Below, one piece after another: positions 1-5,648 of a DNA stretch of 14,549 nucleotides. The stretch is from an uncultured Ruminococcus sp. (GTDB lineage: Bacteria > Bacillota > Clostridia > Oscillospirales > Ruminococcaceae): positions 1 through 14,549 of the forward strand of contig CAJTYV010000047.1 in NCBI GenBank assembly GCA_910584195.1, in the 5' to 3' direction. A model generated the notes under the pieces. It made no database searches. It saw nothing but the letters and a program-made list of their open reading frames with translations, and was not told the DNA's origin. A program made the position numbers and the translations under genes. Numbering within the stretch: position 1 is the stretch's first letter; each line of letters starts with the position of its first letter.

Positions 1-60
1 GGATTAAAAATCTCGGCATCGTTTGTTTTATGGGCTGGGGGTGGTTGGCGGTTACAATGA
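1..60 (+). other. Possible 3' tail of an upstream gene
   Basis: A frame open from base 1 runs to TGA at 58-60 and overlaps the recombinase ATG at 57 by four bases (ATGA). This is the usual layout of coupled genes, and consecutive recombinase genes are common in such elements. Only 19 codons are visible and I do not recognise the peptide, so this is a weak call. Confidence 0.2.
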
Positions 61-269
61 AAATGTCCATATCGCCCAATGTAACGATAATTCCTGCAAA
101 GGCACAAACGGCGGAAAATCGGGATAAATACCGCCAATTGAGGGTTGCTGCGTACTGCCGTGTCAGCACGGAACAGGAGGAACAGCAAAATTCATATCAG
201 GTGCAGATCGCATATTACACTGATTTGATCAACAGAAAAAGGGAATGTGAATCGTCTATAATAAATTAG
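57..269 (+). pseudogene. Large serine recombinase, N-terminal fragment (truncated)
   Basis: Site-specific recombinases of this class excise and integrate mobile elements; this copy keeps only the start of the catalytic domain. Visible in the sequence: the resolvase signature LRVAAYCRVSTEQEEQ, where Ser37 (counting from the ATG at 57) is the expected nucleophile, followed by SYQVQIAYYTDLIN, which matches the first helix region of ICE-type large serine recombinases. Intact relatives run about 500 residues, continuing with a stretch like NPDWE..GIYADEGISG; here the homology stops near residue 61 and the frame reads CESSIIN-stop out of an inverted repeat. The native part therefore ends at about 247. 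The start at 57 overlaps, as ATGA, the stop of a frame open from position 1, which may be the tail of an upstream gene; an ATG at 30 in the same frame is possible but lacks support. The zinc-ribbon and DNA-binding domains are absent, so it is not functional. Confidence 0.8.
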
Positions 270-680
270 ACAGAAAAAATAAAGCCGTGGTATAATATTT
301 TTTGTCCAATTTATTATAGACGATTCAGCTCTCTCGGTTATCTCTCTCCCGTTCAGTTTAAAGCTTGCTATTCGGCTAAATAATTTCTGTCCTATTTTGG
401 GTTGACAATTCAACTCATTTGCTTTTGGAATTAGTTCTTCCAAAACATTCATTTGCTCCACAGAAAGAATATTTTTATGCGGATTAAATGAATCAGGAAT
501 CGAAACTCCGCCTCCAATACCCCGACTTGTTTTCAGAGGGTACTTTGCTGTCAATATAGTTACGTCATTGCGAATTGTTCTGTCTGTAACGCCAAATTCC
601 GCTGCAAGTACCTGCATGGTTTCATGACGTCTTACAATCAGAATACACATGATTTCTTCCCTGCGTTCGATTGCATTCAC
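192..680 (-). CDS. Small HTH (DeoR/HTH_11-like) regulator with altered C-terminus
   Basis: Putative cytoplasmic DNA-binding regulator of the kind found beside recombinases in clostridial integrative elements. The N-terminal ~60 residues form a winged helix: MNAIERREEIMCILIV, then MQVLAAEFGVTDRTIRNDVTIL (recognition helix about residues 30-43), then the glycine-rich wing SRGIGGGVSI. Relatives are about 105-115 residues; here native-looking sequence covers about 117 codons (680 to about 328), after which the frame reads through the inverted-repeat element (AESSIINWTK) into reversed recombinase DNA, adding about 45 meaningless residues. The DNA-binding part should be intact. The start is GTG at 680, preceded by a strong GGAGGGG site. 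A perfect 8-bp dyad lies about 55 bases upstream of the start and may be its own operator. DeoR-like is a fold-level call; the target is unknown. Confidence 0.65.
   Translation of the reverse strand: MNAIERREEIMCILIVRRHETMQVLAAEFGVTDRTIRNDVTILTAKYPLKTSRGIGGGVSIPDSFNPHKNILSVEQMNVLEELIPKANELNCQPKIGQKLFSRIASFKLNGREITERAESSIINWTKNIIPRLYFFCLIYYRRFTFPFSVDQISVICDLHLI
248..327. mobile_element. 80-bp inverted-repeat remnant, IS3-type ends (or MITE)
   Basis: Two 25-base arms, 248-272 and 303-327, are reverse complements with a single mismatch (TTAGACA against TTGGACA) and enclose 30 bases. Both outer ends are TG...CA, as in IS3-family insertion sequences, whose inverted repeats are about this length. 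No transposase remains, so this is either an internally deleted IS or a small non-autonomous element. The bases flanking it (GGGAATG left, GCTCTCT right) show no 3-4 bp target duplication, which suggests a deletion from one end rather than a simple insertion. It separates the cut recombinase fragment from the HTH gene and supplies the stop codon of the former and foreign C-terminal codons of the latter. The IS3 assignment rests only on end sequence and arm length. Confidence 0.6.
267..296 (+). promoter_or_regulatory. Candidate promoter inside the IS remnant
   Basis: TAGACA (267-272), an 18-base spacer and a perfect TATAAT (291-296) lie inside the inverted-repeat structure, pointing right. The -35 sits in the left arm and the -10 in the middle. 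If active it would make an RNA antisense to the HTH gene at 192-680. It could be left over from IS biology or arise by chance in AT-rich sequence. Confidence 0.35.
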
Positions 681-732
681 AGCTTTTCCCCTCCTTCCGA
701 TTTTGATCTCCTATATTCATTGTACAACCTAT

Positions 733-753
733 ATAGGAAAGCCCATTTCCTAT
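733..753. promoter_or_regulatory. Perfect 8-bp dyad upstream of the HTH gene (candidate operator)
   Basis: ATAGGAAA (733-740) and its exact reverse complement TTTCCTAT (746-753) flank GCCCA. The dyad lies 53-73 bases upstream of the GTG start of the minus-strand HTH gene, in the expected promoter zone, which suggests autoregulation. I could not identify convincing -35/-10 boxes around it. Confidence 0.35.
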
Positions 754-827
754 TTGAGAAAATTTCACAAAATTTTCACATTTATAAATTTTCAGCTCTA
801 AATCCACGCTTATATTAACGATTTTCT

Positions 828-877
828 AAAATAAAAAAAGTCCGGCAAGCTACAAACTCAGTGCAGCTTGTCGGACT
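828..877 (-). terminator. Intrinsic terminator of the sigma/HTH/DUF3825 unit
   Basis: Arms 839-851 and 865-877 pair over 13 bases with one mismatch (AGTCCGGCAAGCT / AGCTTGTCGGACT). Read on the minus strand the hairpin is followed by a run of seven T. It lies 22 bases beyond the stop of the DUF3825-like frame, as expected for the end of that operon. Confidence 0.85.
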
Positions 878-898
878 CTCTGATTTTATACGTAGTGA

Positions 899-1708
899 TT
901 ATTTTACTAAGTCTGTCAGCCATCCGGCTGTAGGACGTGCGATCATTCTGGCATTCAGATATGCCATTTCCAAAGTAAGACAGGTGTTTCCGAGATAATA
1001 TCCGTCCATCACGGAAAGCGTCATGGCAAGATCAGGTTTCTTCATATTGGTCAGATAAATTGGAATTAAGTGCTGTAACCTGTTCTGGTATCCCTGCGGA
1101 ACAACAAGTCCCGGTTCTACAACAGCTTTTCTTCTTGCAAGCTCTACCGCTGTTTCCAACAGAAGCGGTAAATTCTTAGTTTTGCGGATCTTAGCCGGAA
1201 TACGCTCTAAATTTTCTGCATCCCCAAGAATATGTTCCACATTTATTCTAATCGACCACTCAGGATTAAAATTGATACAATTCTGTATCATCGGATAACC
1301 GGGTCGTTCCGGCAGCGGTTCTATGTATTTTAGTCTTGGGGATACTTCGTTGCAAAATCCATGAAAGTACCATTTGAATGTGGTATCCAGCTTTTTATTG
1401 CGTTCAAAGCAACCATAAATCGCTTTATATCGATGATCGTACAATCCCGTGTGAAAACAGGCATACTCGTTCTCCACATGAAAAAATTTGGCTGCCATAT
1501 TTGGATTTGATTCTGTGTTATAATCAATACTATGTTTGCGAAAGATCATGTTGATATACCGCTCTAAAATCGGCGTATCTGTATTTCTCATCACTACGGT
1601 CGGCTTTTTAAATCACCACGGCTCCGGCAGAGCCATTGCAGCGAGTTCGTTCAACTGCCCGTACCAGTCCGGTACATAGGCAAATTCAAATAGATCTATT
1701 GGTATCAT
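899..1708 (-). pseudogene. DUF3825-like gene interrupted by an in-frame TGA
   Basis: The original start is ATG at 1708, overlapping the stop of the upstream HTH gene as ATGA. From there the frame reads MIPIDLFEFAYVPDWYGQLN and on to ALPEPW, meets TGA at 1615-1613, and continues in the same frame with FKKPTVVMRNTDTPILERYIN to TAA at 899. A GTG at 1594 could restart the downstream 231 codons, but no SD site supports it. The body (HTGLYDHRYKAIYGCFERN and WYFHGFCNEVSP) resembles DUF3825 proteins, which occur on clostridial integrative elements; the biochemical role is unknown to me. A single CGA-to-TGA change would explain the break: relatives, as I recall, have a residue such as Arg or Lys after PEPW. 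Genuine readthrough or a sequencing error cannot be excluded. The family name is moderately sure; the interruption is seen directly. Confidence 0.65.
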
Positions 1709-1923
1709 TTTATCACCTTGCACTTGGGAAGTACCTCAAGATACTTTGTCTGTATCTCTGCTTTCATATCCTCGTCTACATAACGATGTTCTGTACCGTC
1801 CGTTCTGACCTCAATAACAGTCGACAGGGCATTTATGTAACTGTCATAGTGATTCAGAAGCTTGGCTTGTGCATTACGGTCACCTTTGATGGCACGGCGC
1901 ACAGTTTCATAATCAAGTTCCAT
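1705..1923 (-). CDS. HTH_16 / Tn916 ORF8-like small regulator
   Basis: A 72-residue protein starting MELDYETVRRAIKGDRNAQ, then LLNHYDSYINALS and a short C-terminus with YVDEDMKAEIQTKYLEVLPK. This is the pattern of the small helix-turn-helix proteins that follow the sigma-like gene in Tn916-type conjugative elements, where the pair is thought to control transfer genes. Its ATG overlaps the stop of the sigma-like gene as TAATG, and its own stop overlaps the next start as ATGA, so the three genes are translationally coupled. An AAAGGAA site lies about 9 bases upstream of the start. Full length for the family; no sign of damage. Confidence 0.75.
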   Translation of the reverse strand: MELDYETVRRAIKGDRNAQAKLLNHYDSYINALSTVIEVRTDGTEHRYVDEDMKAEIQTKYLEVLPKCKVIK

Positions 1924-2348
1924 TACTTTTGATTCCTTTCATAGTAATTTCTGATGTTTGTAAATGCGTTTCTTTTCCTTTCAAATACGGAACGTTTGGA
2001 AATATGTAATGTTTCGGAAATATCGGAAACAGACATTCCGTACCAGAATTCCAGAATTATCACCTCTTTCTGTTTTGCTGTCAGCAGGAGCATAGCCTGA
2101 TACAGCCATTCTGTTGTAATGACACAGCTGTGACCATTTCCGTCGTTGATAATATGTTCAGACGGATAAATTTCTCTTTCGCCCTGTGTTTTCAGTATGT
2201 ACTGCACCGTATCTGTACTGACAGTTTCATTTGTTTCTATTGTTTTAGAAGCAGAGGCTATATTTCTGCCTGTATTTCTCATCACTGTTTTACTGAAACT
2301 ATCGAAAATCTCAAGTTCCATTCTGTCGTTATGCGAGGGATTAGACAT
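1923..2348 (-). CDS. Sigma-70-like factor (Tn916 ORF7 type)
   Basis: A 141-residue protein whose C-terminal half is a sigma region 4: LLTAKQKEVIILEFWYGMS, then the helix-turn-helix VSDISETLHISKRSVFERKR (about residues 107-126) for -35 recognition. The N-terminal half has no clear region 2, as in the short sigma-like regulators of conjugative elements. The start at 2348 (MSNPSHN) was preferred over an in-frame ATG at 2366 because GGAGG lies seven bases before it. First gene of a coupled trio with the HTH_16 and DUF3825-like genes. Probably once activated transfer functions, which are not in the window. Confidence 0.8.
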   Translation of the reverse strand: MSNPSHNDRMELEIFDSFSKTVMRNTGRNIASASKTIETNETVSTDTVQYILKTQGEREIYPSEHIINDGNGHSCVITTEWLYQAMLLLTAKQKEVIILEFWYGMSVSDISETLHISKRSVFERKRNAFTNIRNYYERNQK

Positions 2349-2480
2349 AGCTTTTCCTCCCTCCATATTCAGTTTTGAGAATGAGCCTTATTTGCCCTCC
2401 TAGAAATACTAAGACAAATTAAGGGGTCAAAATCGGAAGGTCAGGTTTGTAAACTTTTTATGAACAATAGCTAAGGATAT

Positions 2481-2530
2481 AAAAAAAGAGCATAACCTTC
2501 GGCATGTAAGGCCGAATAGTTATGCTTCTC
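2481..2530 (-). terminator. Intrinsic terminator of the arabinanase gene
   Basis: GCATAAC...TTCGGC (2489 onward) pairs with GCCGAA...GTTATGC (2511-2525) around the loop ATGTAAG, with small internal mismatches. On the minus strand the stem is followed by seven T. It lies about 80 bases beyond the stop at 2611. The stretch between it and the sigma gene start (2349-2480) holds no gene that I can see and probably contains the edge of the integrative remnant. Confidence 0.8.
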
Positions 2531-2610
2531 CAATTATAAAATATTGTTCTATAATTTGTTTTGATTAAAGATACCATCACTTTTTATTGTTGAATAATAA
2601 ATTAATAGAT

Positions 2611-5385
2611 TTACTGTTGAATCAGTAATTGCCTCATTAAACACAAATCAAATGCATCAAGTCTTTCATCTTCATATAAATCTCCAGCTTTCCAATCAAT
2701 AAGAGTTGTATTGGGAACAGCAAGAAGCCATTTCTGAAGCAGAACAGCATCGGCAATGGAACAAATACCGTCTGCATTTACGTCACCTATTACCTTTTTT
2801 GAAGTGGCAGGTTCAAGGATAAATTTCTGACCGTTTCCTCCCCAGTATTCCCATTGATTAATATTTGCACCGTTTTCTGTGCTTATCTCAAAGACGTCCG
2901 CACACGATTTTCCGTCTGAAACTACAGTCATCAGCGAGTAAGAACCGTCTTTATTGCATTGAATTGTAAATTTCTGAGATAAGTTATTTTTCAGATCTGA
3001 CAACGCTATATTCGCACCGTTTTCTGCCGATCCGTTTTCAATAGTAAGAGCCTTGCCGCCGGTAGTTTGAAACGTATATGTACCATCATTTTGTTTGGTG
3101 ATCTTCCAGTTCTGTGGATTTCCTTGAACGGCATTTCCGTTATTATCTGTAATAAAAAGTCCGCTGTTGAGATTTTTTATTGTGTATGTTCCGCTCGGAA
3201 CAGACGGATGAACGGGTTCAAGTTTCCACAGCTGACAATCATATTCATTATACGCAAATTGATTTATATTTCCGCCATTTTCTGTTGACCACTCAAATAC
3301 GTCGAGACCGCTTTTTCCGTTTGAACATTTTGAAACTATACCATAATAGCTGCCGCTTTTAACAAGTTTAAAGAGCTGATTATCACTTCCTGAATATGTT
3401 TGCAGTTCAACATTTATTCCGTTGTCGGCAGTATCGAAGGCAACCGAAATACACTTTGATTCATCGCCCATAGAAACTATTCTGAAGTATTCGTTGTCAA
3501 CGGCGATCAATCTCCACTGCTGCGCCCAGAGCTTGTTAAAATCCCACTGCTGAATATTTGTACCATCATCGAGATTTCCTTTTGGCAGGTCGAGCGAAAG
3601 ACCGCTGTTTTTGTTGATAATATAATATGGAACACCGCTTAAAAGATCAGTGTTACTTAGTTTGACTGCCTTACTGTTTTCGCCTATCGTATCAGGAGCG
3701 ATAACGAGTTCCACATTATTGTCAGTATAATCAACAAGACCGGTTTTTTCATTTCCTGTAAATTCCTTGGTTTGCACGCCCCAGATAGTCTGATTATTAT
3801 TTCCGACGGCGATGAACGACATTACCTTTTTGCCGTTTTCATCCTGAGCTGCAAGAAAATATCCACTGTATTTTTGATTTCCTATCGTAATTACCGCTGC
3901 GGAACTATCTTCAGCCTGTGACCACGTTCCTGTAACTGCTCCGCTTATTTTTCCATCCGTGCTGAGAGTGATATTACTGTAATTTATGATATTTCCGTCA
4001 GTTGAATTTCCGTGATTGATAAATTCATAATCGCCCGAAATATCCGTTGTTTCATAGCCCGCTTCCGCCATTACATCGCCGCTGTATTCATATGGAGCGA
4101 CAACAGGCCAGCCCTCTTCATTAAAGTACATGGAATGGGTGCGGACTTCATGAAATTCGTATCCGTCGTCAAATCTCGCATGATAGAAAATATACCATTT
4201 TCCGTCGTCATCACGAAGTACGGAGTTGTGTCCGCAAGCCATATATGCTTTATTAAGGCTGCTGAATTTATAGTTTCCCATAACTTTAAGTCCAACGGTA
4301 TCAAGATTTGTATTTGTATCCATGATTGCTTTTCTTCCAGCCGAATCGTAGAAAGGACCTGTGGGACTTTCAGAACGGAAAACACGCATATTATATCCGC
4401 CGTTTGAAACAAGACCTCCATAAGTTACCCATAGATAGTAGTATCCTGTATCAGGATTATATTCAATAAACGGACCTTCTCCAGATTTATGGTATCCGCC
4501 CGAAAGTTTCGTTCCGAAATAGCTGTCGATCATGCGTCCGTCCGCAGTTTTTCCACTCTTTGGATGAATACATCTGCCTGTTGCAGGGTCTATTTCCAAA
4601 GTAAAAATTCCTCCCGACCACGAACCGTAGCACATATACATTTTACCGTTTGCATCATAGTAAATAGTCGGATCGATAGCGTTCGGGAAAAGCTGGTTGT
4701 TGAAATTTCCGTTGCTGAACCATTCCCTGTTGTAAGTAACGTTGCCCGAAGCGATCAGTTCGTCAACATTTGTGGACGTATATTTACGGTTTACTTGTTT
4801 TCTGCCGTCCTTGCTGGAGACTTTGCTGTCGTTTTCAGTAAAACCTGAATATATGAGCGTATCGACAAACGTAAACGGTCCGTCCGGATTTTTAGATGCT
4901 GCATAACAGATTACGGAGCGCATATACGTTGAAGTGGTACAGAAGTACATCAGATACGCACCTTTTGTTCCGTCTGAATTAATATAGTCCGGATTCCATA
5001 CGACATCGGGAGCCCATACGGCGAATCCGCTGGAATTCGGGTTTGCGCGATCGCAGTCCTCAAGATTTTCTCCTGCCCAATCAAATGCTTTTTTCAAATT
5101 TTGGGAAAGATCGCCAAATTCAACATTATTGGGCGTAGTATAACCGTTTGTAAAGCGGGTCCAGTTTTGCAGATCTGTGGATTTTGCCGCATCTATGTGA
5201 GATCCCCATACATAATATGTACCGTCTTCTGCCTTGATGATAGACGGATCATGAACGGATACACGGGCTTTGTTTGAAACTGCTTCTGACATTATACTTG
5301 TCTGGAGGCATACGTGATTTGATAGAAACATCATAGTACCTGAGAGTATAAGAGCAGCTGTTTTCTGAAAAATACATTTTTTCAT
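2611..5385 (-). CDS. Cellulosomal GH43 endo-alpha-1,5-L-arabinanase with tandem ricin-like lectin domains
   Basis: Secreted enzyme expected to cut the alpha-1,5-arabinan side chains of pectin. Residues 1-35 are a signal peptide (MKKCIFQK, then a hydrophobic core). The GH43 five-bladed propeller spans about 40-435 and shows the three acidic residues: Asp46 in VHDPSI (base), Asp238 in NAIDPT (pKa modulator) and Glu303 in GEGPF (acid). His386 in CGHNSV matches the calcium-binding His of arabinanases. The insert NVDELI...LFPNAIDP is like Bacillus subtilis Abn2. A small beta-barrel domain (about 445-545, ISGDYEF...GKISG) follows, as in Abn2-type enzymes. Two ricin-B/CBM13-like domains span about 575-725 and 728-860, each ending with NINQ(F/W).Y and W/F-x-LEP. 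The dockerin is 865-924, with its two repeats in unusual order. Start chosen for GGAG eight bases upstream of ATG 5385. Divergent from the galactanase gene; own promoter and terminator. Arabinanase specificity is inferred from family features. Confidence 0.87.
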   Translation of the reverse strand: MKKCIFQKTAALILSGTMMFLSNHVCLQTSIMSEAVSNKARVSVHDPSIIKAEDGTYYVWGSHIDAAKSTDLQNWTRFTNGYTTPNNVEFGDLSQNLKKAFDWAGENLEDCDRANPNSSGFAVWAPDVVWNPDYINSDGTKGAYLMYFCTTSTYMRSVICYAASKNPDGPFTFVDTLIYSGFTENDSKVSSKDGRKQVNRKYTSTNVDELIASGNVTYNREWFSNGNFNNQLFPNAIDPTIYYDANGKMYMCYGSWSGGIFTLEIDPATGRCIHPKSGKTADGRMIDSYFGTKLSGGYHKSGEGPFIEYNPDTGYYYLWVTYGGLVSNGGYNMRVFRSESPTGPFYDSAGRKAIMDTNTNLDTVGLKVMGNYKFSSLNKAYMACGHNSVLRDDDGKWYIFYHARFDDGYEFHEVRTHSMYFNEEGWPVVAPYEYSGDVMAEAGYETTDISGDYEFINHGNSTDGNIINYSNITLSTDGKISGAVTGTWSQAEDSSAAVITIGNQKYSGYFLAAQDENGKKVMSFIAVGNNNQTIWGVQTKEFTGNEKTGLVDYTDNNVELVIAPDTIGENSKAVKLSNTDLLSGVPYYIINKNSGLSLDLPKGNLDDGTNIQQWDFNKLWAQQWRLIAVDNEYFRIVSMGDESKCISVAFDTADNGINVELQTYSGSDNQLFKLVKSGSYYGIVSKCSNGKSGLDVFEWSTENGGNINQFAYNEYDCQLWKLEPVHPSVPSGTYTIKNLNSGLFITDNNGNAVQGNPQNWKITKQNDGTYTFQTTGGKALTIENGSAENGANIALSDLKNNLSQKFTIQCNKDGSYSLMTVVSDGKSCADVFEISTENGANINQWEYWGGNGQKFILEPATSKKVIGDVNADGICSIADAVLLQKWLLAVPNTTLIDWKAGDLYEDERLDAFDLCLMRQLLIQQ

Positions 5386-5436
5386 AAGATAACTCCTTTC
5401 AAATTAAGAGTCAGAATAGGCTCTAACTTTTTATTT

Positions 5437-5465
5437 ACTTTACATTATTTTTAATGTTTTGTCAA
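5437..5465 (-). promoter_or_regulatory. Promoter of the arabinanase gene
   Basis: On the minus strand: TTGACA (5465-5460), 17-base spacer, TAAAGT (5442-5437), giving a leader of about 45 bases before ATG 5385. The motif TTTTTTTGATTC lies upstream with its G exactly 14 bases from the first T of the -35. Confidence 0.8.
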
Positions 5466-5474
5466 TGAAAAAAA

Positions 5475-5562
5475 GAATCAAAAAAATGATATTTTCATTC
5501 ATTTTTGATTTGAGCAAAAAAGTATGTTTTTTGATTCATAACTGCATTTACTTTTTTTGATG
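5475..5562. promoter_or_regulatory. Cluster of T-tract-GAT motifs between the divergent enzyme genes
   Basis: Three plus-strand copies of TTTTTGAT have their G at 5507, 5533 and 5559, exactly 26 bases apart, and one minus-strand copy has its G at 5479. The copy at 5527-5537 (TTTTTTGATTC) and the minus copy at 5475-5485 are perfect 11-base inverted repeats. The 5479 and 5533 copies each lie 14 bases from the -35 of their gene; the 5559 copy lies in the spacer of the plus-strand promoter. They are candidate activator or repressor half-sites, or partly UP-like A/T tracts. Confidence 0.5.
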
Positions 5563-5575
5563 TGCATGTTATCAT
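5547..5575 (+). promoter_or_regulatory. Candidate promoter of the galactanase gene (extended -10)
   Basis: TTTACT (5547-5552), 17-base spacer ending TGT, then TATCAT (5570-5575), i.e. a weak -35 with an extended -10. The leader to ATG 5649 is about 67 bases. A weak core promoter next to repeated motifs fits a gene needing an activator. Confidence 0.5.
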
Positions 5576-5648
5576 AGATTTAGCAAGTTTGGAAAAATCA
5601 AGAACTTGTTTTTGCATGAGAATAAGTTGCGATATGGAGGCATTTATT

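Noticed and set aside
248..327. Invertible promoter switch: inverted repeats around a promoter-like sequence beside a recombinase
   Set aside because: The arms are only 30 bases apart, too close for normal site-specific inversion; the recombinase is a short fragment, and the TG...CA ends fit an IS remnant better.
1613..1615. Selenocysteine or other recoding at the TGA in the DUF3825-like gene
   Set aside because: No selenoprotein is known in this family, I see no obvious SECIS-like hairpin directly after the TGA, and the surrounding element is already decaying; a nonsense change is simpler.
2349..2480. Promoter and possible leader peptide upstream of the sigma-like gene
   Set aside because: A TTGACC is present on the minus strand, but no acceptable -10 follows at 16-18 bases, and the short open stretch ends within about 12 codons.
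4012..4407. Plus-strand open frame of 131 codons inside the arabinanase gene
   Set aside because: It is antisense to well-conserved GH43 sequence, has no SD site and no recognisable protein; a shadow frame.
5562..5648. Upstream extension of the galactanase gene to ATG 5562
   Set aside because: It would put 29 polar residues before a clear signal peptide and overlap the promoter; GGAGG is correctly spaced only for ATG 5649.
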